Shown one piece after another: positions 28,629 to 37,020 of a DNA stretch of 64,000 nucleotides. Under the pieces are notes generated by a model that saw only the letters and a list, made by a program, of their open reading frames with translations, had not been told where the DNA came from and made no database searches. The stretch lies in contig NZ_JAFQXT010000044.1 in assembly GCF_017406825.1 (NCBI RefSeq), forward strand, positions 1 through 64,000. Direction: 5' to 3'. Position numbers and translations under genes: made by a program. Within the stretch, counting starts at the first letter, position 1, and every line of letters starts with the position of its first letter. This stretch comes from Methanobrevibacter sp. (GTDB lineage: Archaea; Methanobacteriota; Methanobacteria; Methanobacteriales; Methanobacteriaceae).

Positions 28629-29012
28629 TCAGAACAATTTTTCTATTGTTTTAATCAGTTCTTCCTTTAAAATTTTAACGCATTCTTCAGCTTCGCCATC
28701 CAATCTGAAAGGGTCCTTTGCAGATACTTCAAAGCCACTTAAAGCTTCACCAACGCTAACCGTATCAGCAACATAGATTCCCTTGTTTTCAAGTATCTTG
28801 TTTACACACCCGTTTGAACATCCGTTAACCGCAATTATCGGATATTTTTTAAGCATCTGATTGTTTTTGCCTTCGATATCGGCTGAAGTTGAACCCATAC
28901 AGATAGATATTATATTCTCATCTTCCTTTCTACAGTCCCCCACTGCAACACGGGACACCAATCCGTTAGGACTCATTCCATTGCATGGAGCCAATGCAAT
29001 CTTTTCAACCAT
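28629..29012 (-). CDS. DGC-domain (putative zinc-binding) protein
   Basis: A 127-residue protein of the DGC family. It has the early APCNGMSPNGLVSR block, a Cys in ISICMGSTSADIEG, and AVNGCSNGCVNKILENKG where the family's DGC motif is NGC here. Four or more conserved Cys suggest metal binding. The function is unknown. It is last in the TetR-GNAT-flavoprotein cluster, 44 bases after the flavoprotein, with its own GGTGAT ribosome site. Confidence 0.75.
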   Translation of the reverse strand: MVEKIALAPCNGMSPNGLVSRVAVGDCRKEDENIISICMGSTSADIEGKNNQMLKKYPIIAVNGCSNGCVNKILENKGIYVADTVSVGEALSGFEVSAKDPFRLDGEAEECVKILKEELIKTIEKLF

Positions 29013-29056
29013 ATTATCACCAGTCCTGTAATATAATAATTCTTTTTATAAGTCTA

Positions 29057-29788
29057 CTATTTAATAACTCTTTTGAGAATAAAAAACATCAATTTCGCAA
29101 ACAATTTTTTCAAAACATTTAAGTTTACTTCAGGTGCAAAATCATGATTGACCAAACCTGTTTCAAACCAATATTGCTTATCCGCTTCAATTGGATCCTT
29201 TGATAATGCCATAGCCTTCCATACATTGAAAAACATTACATCCCCAAATTTAGGGGAATGCAACTTCCCTGATTCGACATTCTTGGAAAATTCTTGTGCA
29301 ATCTTATCTATTCCTTTTGTCTCGAGTTCCTCTTTTCCGCCGCAGGCCATTGGGAGTTTATATACTTTATTTACACCCCAATGCCTTAATGTCTCATCAA
29401 TGTATGAAGCCACTTTTTTATGGCCCGCACCGGCTGTTGTAACAACCACCAAAGCTTTCTTGGTGAAAAATTCCGGCCGGTGATATAAATAAGCGGCATG
29501 ATCCAGGAAGTTTTTCAAAATGGCCGTTACATTCATTGCATAAACCGGCGAGCCTATAATCATCCCATCGCAATCTCTTAATTTATCAAGAATCGGTTTG
29601 ATTTTCTTGTGGTGGGGACACTTTTCCTCACTAAAATTAATGCAATTGTAACATCCTTTACATAATGGAATATCCTCCTTTGCCAAATGGATTTCCTCAA
29701 ATCCGCCATTCAAATTAGTTTTAACCTGCTTTATGACCTCACATGTATTTCCCACTCTTGGAGATCCGTTGATAATCACATATTTCAT
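29057..29788 (-). CDS. Flavodoxin-family iron-sulfur flavoprotein
   Basis: A 243-residue FMN-binding oxidoreductase. The FMN phosphate loop is INGSPRVGNTCEV, a CKGCYNC-FSEEKC cysteine cluster (about residues 43-57) resembles that of iron-sulfur flavoproteins, and GSPVYAMNVTAILKNFLDH is the flavin loop. The C-terminal 70 residues extend the fold. It directly abuts the GNAT gene, and the upstream TetR regulator probably controls it. Confidence 0.85.
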   Translation of the reverse strand: MKYVIINGSPRVGNTCEVIKQVKTNLNGGFEEIHLAKEDIPLCKGCYNCINFSEEKCPHHKKIKPILDKLRDCDGMIIGSPVYAMNVTAILKNFLDHAAYLYHRPEFFTKKALVVVTTAGAGHKKVASYIDETLRHWGVNKVYKLPMACGGKEELETKGIDKIAQEFSKNVESGKLHSPKFGDVMFFNVWKAMALSKDPIEADKQYWFETGLVNHDFAPEVNLNVLKKLFAKLMFFILKRVIK

Positions 29789-30400
29789 TTAAACACCTAA
29801 CTGCCCTTCCTTGATTAACTTTTCCTTATATTCGAACTTCTTGTCAAATTCATCCACTTCCGCTTCATCTACATTGAACACATCAGGAATGCGGAATATC
29901 CCCAAATCTTTTTCAATTTTGCTTTCATCAAAAATCTTAATCATGAAAAATGGGTTTTCCTGAGAGACATCTGTTTCCTCCAAGAAAATATTATATATCG
30001 AAGCGCTCTTAAAACCGAATCTTGAGTAATAATTCTCATCGCCCACTACAAAAACAAATGGAATGTTATCATTTTGAGCTATTTCCAGTGTGTAACTTAT
30101 TAATTTTGACCCCAATCCCCGATTTTGACTGTTAATATCAATTGAAATCGGACCCAATATGACTGCAGATACTGACTCGTTTCCATAGAGAATTTCACCT
30201 TTAGAATAATTAATATGGCCTATAATTTTTCCATCATCTTCAATGACATATGCCAGTTTGTTGATGAAGCTCTTATCGCCTCTTAGGTTGTGCACGATGA
30301 AATGTTCATATGCTCCCGGCCGATATACATTCCAGAAGGAATTCCTAACAAGTTTTTCAACTTCAAGGTAATCATTTTCATTTTCCAACCTTATTTTCAT
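29789..30400 (-). CDS. GNAT-family N-acetyltransferase
   Basis: A 203-residue acetyltransferase with the acetyl-CoA loop QNRGLGSKLI near residue 93 and the FVFVVGDENYYSRFGFKSA block typical of the YhbS-like subgroup. The start overlaps the stop of the TetR gene (ATGA). The substrate is unknown. It is likely regulated with the flavoprotein downstream. Confidence 0.85.
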   Translation of the reverse strand: MKIRLENENDYLEVEKLVRNSFWNVYRPGAYEHFIVHNLRGDKSFINKLAYVIEDDGKIIGHINYSKGEILYGNESVSAVILGPISIDINSQNRGLGSKLISYTLEIAQNDNIPFVFVVGDENYYSRFGFKSASIYNIFLEETDVSQENPFFMIKIFDESKIEKDLGIFRIPDVFNVDEAEVDEFDKKFEYKEKLIKEGQLGV

Positions 30401-31017
30401 TGGATCCCCTCAATTTTAACAGAATTGAAAATTGTCTTTGCATGTTTTTCTGTTTTAGCCAAAAAGTCATCAAAAAACTTGTCGTCATCTTCTGGATAAT
30501 TTAGGAAGAAATGTTCATACAACAAAAACATTCCGTAGTAGAAGAATGATTCCGAAAGTTGGCGCACATCACAATCCTTTTCAATCAGGTTCTTTTCTTT
30601 CATTAAGTTAAACAAGACAATCCAACCTTCAATTGGAGCTTCAATGACAGATTTCTTTAAGAAATTCCTCACATCATCGTTGTGATAAGATTCTATGAAG
30701 AATAATCTTGTTATTTTCATCATTCTCTCTTCTCTAAGCTTTGTTAGAAATGCATCACAGCCCGCTTTGTAAAAAAAGTCAAATCCCTTATCCAGGTTTA
30801 GGCTTGCTTGGTCCAATGCTATTTCATCACTAATCATTTCTTCAACATAATAATCTAAAATAGAGTTCATAATGGCTTGTTTGCTTGAATAATGATTGTA
30901 AATTGAGCTTTCTTTTATTCCCACTTCACCAGCAATTTGGCGAACTGATACGCCATCAAAACCATATTTTGAAAACAAATCTATTGAAACATTGAAAATT
31001 TTTTCCTTATTGTTCAT
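30397..31017 (-). CDS. TetR-family transcriptional repressor
   Basis: A 206-residue regulator with the N-terminal helix-turn-helix VSVRQIAGEVGIKESSIYNHYSSK (residues 24-47) and a helical ligand domain of about 150 residues. Two near-identical palindromes flank the TATA box just upstream, so it very probably represses its own operon with GNAT, flavoprotein and perhaps DGC genes. The inducer is unknown. Confidence 0.9.
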   Translation of the reverse strand: MNNKEKIFNVSIDLFSKYGFDGVSVRQIAGEVGIKESSIYNHYSSKQAIMNSILDYYVEEMISDEIALDQASLNLDKGFDFFYKAGCDAFLTKLREERMMKITRLFFIESYHNDDVRNFLKKSVIEAPIEGWIVLFNLMKEKNLIEKDCDVRQLSESFFYYGMFLLYEHFFLNYPEDDDKFFDDFLAKTEKHAKTIFNSVKIEGIQ

Positions 31018-31026
31018 AATATCATG

Positions 31027-31042
31027 ACTAACAGTTGTTAGT
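31027..31042. promoter_or_regulatory. TetR operator, proximal copy
   Basis: ACTAACAGTTGTTAGT, an inverted repeat ACTAAC / GTTAGT with a 4-base spacer. It lies 10 bases before the TetR start codon, where it would cover the transcription start. Confidence 0.75.
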
Positions 31043-31059
31043 TAATGTTAATCCTTGAT

Positions 31060-31068
31060 GATATATAA
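31060..31068 (-). promoter_or_regulatory. TATA box between the two operators
   Basis: The minus strand reads TTTATATATC. It sits between the two palindromes, so bound repressor would mask both the TATA/BRE region and the start site. The expected transcription start is near 31035-31040. Confidence 0.7.
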
Positions 31069-31086
31069 AACTAACGATTGTTAGTT
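31069..31086. promoter_or_regulatory. TetR operator, distal copy
   Basis: AACTAACGATTGTTAGTT, with arms AACTAAC / GTTAGTT and the same 4-base spacer as the proximal copy. It covers the BRE side of the promoter. Centre-to-centre distance from the other copy is about 43 bases, close to four helical turns. Confidence 0.75.
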
Positions 31087-31128
31087 TAACTATTTTAGCA
31101 GACACAATGTTTTTGAAGATAATCTTTT

Positions 31129-31758
31129 TTAACCGCCTACAATGAGATTTGAAAACGGAACTGAGAAATACGCTTCGATTGGTGCAGCGATAAGCAGCAG
31201 TATTGTTGAAAAAATCATTAGTATTATGCTTTGAATCAAAACTTTCTTGGTTTTTTCAAATGAATCGGAAACCCCCTGCGTTTCACTACTTCGCATGGCC
31301 TTTAAGAATCTCCAAATAAACAGGAACAACAATATTCCGGCAACGGATTGGAGAACAGTAGCTGTGATTTCAAATATTCCATGAGGAATTAAATAAACAA
31401 TATATTTAATGCCGCCATTTGGCAATATTGTATCAAATAATTGGCCAAAAAGTCCTAGATTAACCGCATTATATGCCAACAATAGAAAAGCAGGAATTGC
31501 AAAGAATATTGAAGAGACATAGGTTAAGATTCCGCCTAACTCATTATGGATGAAAAATTCCATTGCACTACTTGCGTCCATAGCATTAGAATTGGGTGAA
31601 ACAGGAACATCACTGAAATTAGTCCTTATTATATCAGCGGAAAAAAACCAAGCAGCAATGAAAAGAACGATGAATAGGATATATAATCCGATTATTAATT
31701 TCTTATTATCGCTGAAAGTTTCGACCAATAAATCTTTAAATTTGTTTAATATATTCAT
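31129..31758 (-). CDS. SpoIIM-like (DUF95) membrane protein
   Basis: A 209-residue integral membrane protein with about five helices. It shows the family block IPHGIFEITA near residue 124 and the typical first helix plus extracellular loop. In bacteria SpoIIM helps cell-wall hydrolysis in sporulation, and in archaea its role is unknown. It is expressed alone, and its promoter is close to that of the next gene. Confidence 0.82.
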   Translation of the reverse strand: MNILNKFKDLLVETFSDNKKLIIGLYILFIVLFIAAWFFSADIIRTNFSDVPVSPNSNAMDASSAMEFFIHNELGGILTYVSSIFFAIPAFLLLAYNAVNLGLFGQLFDTILPNGGIKYIVYLIPHGIFEITATVLQSVAGILLFLFIWRFLKAMRSSETQGVSDSFEKTKKVLIQSIILMIFSTILLLIAAPIEAYFSVPFSNLIVGG

Positions 31759-31811
31759 AAATGAATATATTTATCCAACGATTAATTAAATTTTCTAAAA
31801 AAAATAATAAA

Positions 31812-32690
31812 TTATTTGAAATGGGTTTTCAAATAACTTACAAAAATTGATGCCGCGGTTAAATCGGCTGTGGTTCCAGGATTATAATCATTTTTGAAAA
31901 GATAATCATCAAATTCATTGAGCCTGTCGTTGAAATCACTTCCATCCTTCAGGTTGAGTAAATCCCTAGTCATCATTGATATTTTAAGGGCCTCATCCGA
32001 ACCGTATTTCCTTGAAATTAAAGTATCAGGAACCTGTGATAAGATAGTTAAAAATGTTAAAACGCATGCGTCACATTTAGATTTCTCATCTTTTAGCTCA
32101 TGATAAGTTGGATATCCTATTTCAAAAACAGCAGGCATGTCTGAAGTCATTTCACGAGCAAGCATATCCCAAGGAGCTGAGATTTTTAAAACATCATACA
32201 TTGTCTGATTGTTTTGCCTTAACTCGTTTTTGGCATTGTCGCTGGACACATCGTATTCATCCTGATCGCCCATTCCTCCGGCATCTGCAATGTTGATTGC
32301 ATCATACAAATCGCATGCATCATCAACGGAAGTGTTGGCCATTAACAACTTAACATTTTCTCTAATATCATCAAATGAGTCACTAATGGCTGCCGCAACA
32401 GCGATGGGAGTTGTCATCATCACAATTCCCAGATTGGTGTTGTTTTTAATCCATCTGTCAGTTTCACTAACAGCCTGCAGGATGTACTTACCCAATCTCG
32501 GGTTTTCAATGTCCACATCAGTGCATGCCTCACGAATGGCATCTCCTATAACAATGCCGCTTATTAGGAAGTCTTCGAATTCCATATCTTCAAAATCGCG
32601 GGTTCTGTGTACATTTCCAGGTTTTGGATATCCGCTTACTTCAAGCGCTGAAGCAATTTGGGCCATCTTTACAATTTCATCTACGTCCAT
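31812..32690 (-). CDS. CitG-like triphosphoribosyl-dephospho-CoA synthase family protein
   Basis: A 292-residue member of the CitG/MdcB family. It has the conserved SGYPKPGNVHRTRDF block near residue 18, a TTPIAVAAA segment, and a C-terminal NPGTTADLTAASIFV motif. In bacteria the family makes the prosthetic group of citrate or malonate lyase, but no such lyase is nearby, so a different archaeal substrate is likely. Its ATG overlaps the hemB stop by one base (TAATG), so the two are coupled. Confidence 0.8.
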   Translation of the reverse strand: MDVDEIVKMAQIASALEVSGYPKPGNVHRTRDFEDMEFEDFLISGIVIGDAIREACTDVDIENPRLGKYILQAVSETDRWIKNNTNLGIVMMTTPIAVAAAISDSFDDIRENVKLLMANTSVDDACDLYDAINIADAGGMGDQDEYDVSSDNAKNELRQNNQTMYDVLKISAPWDMLAREMTSDMPAVFEIGYPTYHELKDEKSKCDACVLTFLTILSQVPDTLISRKYGSDEALKISMMTRDLLNLKDGSDFNDRLNEFDDYLFKNDYNPGTTADLTAASIFVSYLKTHFK

Positions 32691-33691
32691 TATATCAACT
32701 CATTTAAAAGCAGGTAAGGTGCGAAATTAGTGATTATTAAGTCTGCTCCAGCCCTCTTAATAGAAAGCAATGATTCTAAAATAGCCCTTTCAGTTAAAAA
32801 TCCCTTTTCAATAGCGGCCATAAGCATAGCATATTCTCCACTTACATTATAAGCAACCAATGGCAGCATGAACTCATCCCTAACCATGCGGACAACATCC
32901 AAGTATGGAAGTGCCGGTTTGACCATTAAAAAGTCACATCCTTCAATTACGTCAAGTTCGCATTCCCTTATGGCTTCAACAGCATTGGCCGGGTCCATCT
33001 GATAGGATTTCCTGTCTCCCGCATGAGGTGATGAGCAGGCCGCAACCCTGAAGGGTTCGTAGAATGCTGAGGCATACTTTGCTGAATAGGACATTATCAT
33101 TACATTTTTATAACCATTTTCATCCAGGCATTCGCGGATTGCACCAACCCTTCCATCCATCATATCAGAAGGAGCGACAATATCTGCACCGGCTTCGGCA
33201 TGGGAGAGGGCGACTTTGGCAATGATAGGCAATGATTCATCATTCAATATTTCGATTCCGTCATCGGTATCCTCATTTTCAACTATCATGCCGCAATGGC
33301 CATGTGAAGTGTACTGGCAAAGGCATACGTCAGTGATGACAACAAGGTTTGTTTCCTTTTTAAGTCTTCTGACCGCCTTTTGAACAATCCCTGTTGCTGA
33401 GTAATCAGGTGTTGCAATTTCATCTTTAGTTTCTTCTTTAGGTATTCCAAATACAATGATTGATTTTAAACCTTTTTGCTCTAATTGTTTTGCGAATTTA
33501 ATTCCACTATCCAAAGAATATCTGTATTCGCCAGGAAGTGATGAAATTTCTTCCTTTTCATCTCCTTGGAGTTCCTCCTTAAAATAAATCGGATAGATCA
33601 AATCGTCTTTTTCAAGTTTAGTTTCACGAACAATATTTCTAATCTTAGCATTTTTTCTGAGTCTTCTCATTCTTGTAGTTGGAAATTGCAT
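32690..33691 (-). CDS. hemB: Porphobilinogen synthase
   Basis: A 333-residue HemB that joins two 5-aminolevulinate molecules. The zinc site is [14 protein letters not shown] (three Cys), and the active-site Lys residues are in the [16 protein letters not shown] and [10 protein letters not shown] motifs. It feeds F430, corrinoids and siroheme. I chose the ATG at 33691 with GTGAT upstream; a GTG three codons earlier is also in frame. Confidence 0.97.
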   Translation of the reverse strand: MQFPTTRMRRLRKNAKIRNIVRETKLEKDDLIYPIYFKEELQGDEKEEISSLPGEYRYSLDSGIKFAKQLEQKGLKSIIVFGIPKEETKDEIATPDYSATGIVQKAVRRLKKETNLVVITDVCLCQYTSHGHCGMIVENEDTDDGIEILNDESLPIIAKVALSHAEAGADIVAPSDMMDGRVGAIRECLDENGYKNVMIMSYSAKYASAFYEPFRVAACSSPHAGDRKSYQMDPANAVEAIRECELDVIEGCDFLMVKPALPYLDVVRMVRDEFMLPLVAYNVSGEYAMLMAAIEKGFLTERAILESLLSIKRAGADLIITNFAPYLLLNELI

Positions 33692-33789
33692 AATAATCAC
33701 TTGATTAATAATTATGATTTGAAAATATTTAAAAATTTATACTGAATATTAATATAATTAGAAAAACAAATAATAATCAGAGGTAAAAC

Positions 33790-34890
33790 ATGTCAAATTC
33801 AATTGGAGAAAAATTTCAAATAACCACTTTCGGCTCAAGCCATGGGAAAGCTGTCGGTGCGGTGGTTGACGGATGTCCTGCAAACCTTGAATTAAGCGCC
33901 GAAGACATACAAAGAGAGCTTGATAAAAGAAAACCTGGAACCAGTAGTGTGACTACTCCAAGAAAAGAAGATGATGAAGTCCAGATTTTATCCGGGATTT
34001 TTGAAGGCAGAACTGACGGAACACCAATCACAGGAATCGTTTTCAACAAGAATCAGAAATCCAAAGATTATTCCATGTTTAAGGACACACCACGTCCGTC
34101 TCATGGTGATTTCGGCTGGATGATGAAATACGGCAACTATGATTACAATGGCGGAGGCCGTGGAAGCGGCAGAGTTACAATCGGCCATGTAATCGGAGGG
34201 GCAATAGCCAAGAAACTATTAGAAACCCAGAACATTGAAATTATTTCTCACGTAACACAAATAGGAAACATTAAAGCAAAACCTCTAGACTTCAACACAA
34301 TTAAGGAAAATATCGAAAAGAATCCTATAAGATGCGGCGATTTAAAGGCAGCAAAAGAAATGGAAGAACTGATTTTAGCCAAAAAAGAGGAAGGAGACTC
34401 TGTCGGAGGAATCGTTGAAACAATAGCCGTTGGAGTTCCTCAGGGATTGGGCGAACCTGTCTTCGAAAGGCTTGACGGTGACCTTGCAAGGATTCTGATG
34501 AATATCGGTGCCGTTAAAGGTGTTGAAATTGGCCTTGGATTTGATGTTGCAGAACATGCCGGTTCTGAGATAAACGACGAATACCAAATTGAAAATGGCA
34601 TAATCACCACTAAAACAAATAATTCCGGCGGAATCATAGGCGGTATGAGCAATGGCATGCCGATAGTTTCCAGAATTGCAGTCAAACCTACTCCATCCAT
34701 CTCCAAATGTCAGGATTCAATCGATTTGGAAAAAATGGAAAATAAAAAAATAGAAATTAGAGGGCGTCATGACCCATGTATCTGTCCTAGAATAACTGCC
34801 GTTGCCGAATCAAGCACAGCAATTGTTCTTGCAGACCATATGATACGTTCAGGTTTTATACATCCTACTAATTTAGAAAAACAAATCTAA
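33790..34890 (+). CDS. aroC: Chorismate synthase
   Basis: A 366-residue enzyme that makes chorismate from EPSP with reduced FMN. Signature blocks are [17 protein letters not shown] near the N terminus, the RPSHGDFGW and [14 protein letters not shown] segments, and RHDPCICPR near residue 330. It is a stand-alone gene with an AGAGGT-type ribosome site. Its stop codon overlaps that of the convergent MBL gene. Confidence 0.97.
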   Translation: MSNSIGEKFQITTFGSSHGKAVGAVVDGCPANLELSAEDIQRELDKRKPGTSSVTTPRKEDDEVQILSGIFEGRTDGTPITGIVFNKNQKSKDYSMFKDTPRPSHGDFGWMMKYGNYDYNGGGRGSGRVTIGHVIGGAIAKKLLETQNIEIISHVTQIGNIKAKPLDFNTIKENIEKNPIRCGDLKAAKEMEELILAKKEEGDSVGGIVETIAVGVPQGLGEPVFERLDGDLARILMNIGAVKGVEIGLGFDVAEHAGSEINDEYQIENGIITTKTNNSGGIIGGMSNGMPIVSRIAVKPTPSISKCQDSIDLEKMENKKIEIRGRHDPCICPRITAVAESSTAIVLADHMIRSGFIHPTNLEKQI

Positions 34891-35810
34891 TTTTTCTTTA
34901 TAATGGACAATTCATCGAATTCATTATGTTTGAAAGCCAATTGGTAAGAATTCTTTCTTTCGCTTTCATATAAAGTGTGACTGGTGCTGTGAACTGATGA
35001 TTGAGTGTCCTTTAGAGAAATCAGCCTGAATCGTTTCGGATTATTGTAGTTCACATTAAATGATAAACCATCATATGCCGCTATGGTCTTGACTCCTGTG
35101 GCTTTAGAAATCTTTTTGGCTTCTGTAACCGGATTGCTTGAAATCATCTTAAGTCCCAAATGCGTCATTACAGCCACTTGCGGTTGCACTTCATTAATTA
35201 AATCTATGAAATTGCGGGAACACATGTGGCCGTTGATTGTCTTATTACCCGGCCTCAAGACGCTGGCAATTAGAATATCCGCACCTTCATGTTCCTTCGC
35301 CAAACCTTCAAAATATCCAGTATCAGAAGTGTAGGATAACTTAAAACCGTTATAATCAATTTGAAACCCGCATCCTGTTGGGTCTCCATGTAATGTTTTA
35401 GTGCCCTTGATTTTTACATTGTGCATCTGATTAAATTCGCCTGATTTTAAAACTATCTTGGCAGATTTGGATTTGTGATATGATGAAATGCAGGGACCCC
35501 ATTTTTCATAGCCTTCCAGAACACTCTGACTGCCTACAATAACTCCTCGAGGCTTGGTCATGCCTTTTGTCATTGCTTCAATGAGGATTTCTGCATCATT
35601 GTAGTGGTCTGTATGTGAATGTGAAACAATAACTCCGCTTAGATTTCGCGGATCGAATCCGAACTGATAAGTCCTGATTAGGGCTCCTGGGCCCGGATCT
35701 ATATGGTAATTTTTTCCGCCGAGGTTATCAATCCTGATGCCCCCGGTCATTCTTCTTTGGCTAATTGCGGAAAATCTTCCTCCGCCACTGCCTAAAAATG
35801 TTATTCTCAT
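34887..35810 (-). CDS. MBL-fold metallohydrolase
   Basis: A 307-residue metallo-beta-lactamase-fold protein. The metal motif is [10 protein letters not shown] (HxHxDH, near residue 63), with later ligands in HGDPTGC and the Asp of YTSDTGYF. It is close in layout to archaeal RNase Z-like or arylsulfatase-like MBL proteins, but the substrate is not clear. It directly follows the connectase gene on the same strand (12 bases), so the two are probably co-transcribed. Confidence 0.8.
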   Translation of the reverse strand: MRITFLGSGGGRFSAISQRRMTGGIRIDNLGGKNYHIDPGPGALIRTYQFGFDPRNLSGVIVSHSHTDHYNDAEILIEAMTKGMTKPRGVIVGSQSVLEGYEKWGPCISSYHKSKSAKIVLKSGEFNQMHNVKIKGTKTLHGDPTGCGFQIDYNGFKLSYTSDTGYFEGLAKEHEGADILIASVLRPGNKTINGHMCSRNFIDLINEVQPQVAVMTHLGLKMISSNPVTEAKKISKATGVKTIAAYDGLSFNVNYNNPKRFRLISLKDTQSSVHSTSHTLYESERKNSYQLAFKHNEFDELSIIKKN

Positions 35811-35822
35811 TCAAATCCCATT

Positions 35823-36743
35823 TTATAATGAGCATAAAATTATATCGCATCTTAGAGAAGATTTATCCTTTTTAAGGCATAAGTCCTCATTTTCAATAAT
35901 AACCTTATCTCCTATCTTAACATTGTCACTTTCTGTAAACATCAATACGTTTTGGCCCGGTCCTGCAAGTTGTTTCCAATTTCCGTCAACGGCCTGTGTT
36001 TTATTGTTCAATTGGACGAACAGCATATCTCCATCAATTTGAACTACTCGACCGACTTCACCCTTGTTGAGGATTTTATTGGCCATTTCGATTTCTTTAC
36101 TTTGCTGAATTAATTGTTCTGTCAATCCTTGTCTGAATTTGGTTAAAACCTTAATATCATGGTCAATTGTGATATTTAAATGTTTTTGTGCTTCAGATTT
36201 ATTAAACTTAGGTTGTTGCATTAGAATATCAACCTTATCCCCAACGGTAGGTGTTTTAGAAGCAACCTCTTCTAAAATGCCCTGGAAAATTTCACCCATA
36301 TATCTTAAGCTTTGGGAAGATTTCCATTCTCTTTTGATTAATGTTTGAGCCAAACGTTTTGCATAATCATTTCCAAAGATAATGACCCCATTTTCTCCTG
36401 CTTGACGGGATTCTGTATCGGACCCCAATAGTTCAACAATCTGGTATCCATTTGTAGTGCCGTAAATACGTCTCCTTCTTGTTTCAAAGGTTCCCTTTGT
36501 ACTTACTTCCCCTCTGATGGTGTTTCCAATTATTTTAATCTTATTGGCATCATCAGTTATTTTAATTGAGATACCCAGTTCGGAAGCTCTTTTTAAAAAG
36601 TCATCATCATTGTCTATTTTTCCGTCATATAATTCCTTTTCTAATGTAGCTAAATTCTCTTTATCACCGAAATATCCTATTTTTCTTTTATCACTTGCCA
36701 TTACACAGCCTTTTTTTCCAACATAAGCAATAATTAAGCTCAT
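35823..36743 (-). CDS. Connectase (DUF2121), proteasome-related protein ligase
   Basis: A 306-residue homologue of methanogen connectase, a proteasome-beta-like Ntn enzyme that cuts and rejoins peptides at a KDPGA-type motif in the MtrA subunit of the methyltransferase complex. The N terminus (MSLIIAYVGKKGCVMASDKR) and the EKELYDGKI and ETRRRRIYGTTNGYQI segments match the family. In known connectases the residue after Met is the nucleophile Thr; here it is Ser. The C-terminal third has a helical stretch and a beta domain. MtrA is not in this window, so its role is inferred from the family. Confidence 0.85.
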   Translation of the reverse strand: MSLIIAYVGKKGCVMASDKRKIGYFGDKENLATLEKELYDGKIDNDDDFLKRASELGISIKITDDANKIKIIGNTIRGEVSTKGTFETRRRRIYGTTNGYQIVELLGSDTESRQAGENGVIIFGNDYAKRLAQTLIKREWKSSQSLRYMGEIFQGILEEVASKTPTVGDKVDILMQQPKFNKSEAQKHLNITIDHDIKVLTKFRQGLTEQLIQQSKEIEMANKILNKGEVGRVVQIDGDMLFVQLNNKTQAVDGNWKQLAGPGQNVLMFTESDNVKIGDKVIIENEDLCLKKDKSSLRCDIILCSL

Positions 36744-36970
36744 AATATCTCCTAATTTGATATTTTTTAAAATTATTAAAATATCAGTAATTTATTAATT
36801 ATATATATTTATAATTATCCTACATTATAAATGTTAATAACTAATCTAAAAAATTTTATTTAAAAATTTATTTAAAAGAATAAAGCAATTTTAAGTAGTT
36901 TTTTGAATATCCAACAATAAATTTAAATAATAATATTATGAAAGATATAATTATATTAATTGTTAATTAT

Positions 36971-36982
36971 TTATCATGATAA
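36971..36982. promoter_or_regulatory. 12-bp palindrome upstream of the acetyl-CoA synthetase gene
   Basis: TTATCATGATAA lies 38 bases before the start codon at 37021, near the expected transcription start, in an otherwise A/T-only 270-base spacer. It may be an operator, though short palindromes of this kind can occur by chance in AT-rich DNA. Confidence 0.25.
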
Positions 36983-37020
36983 TTTAACATGAAAATATAA
37001 AAATGACAGGAGAAAAACTT

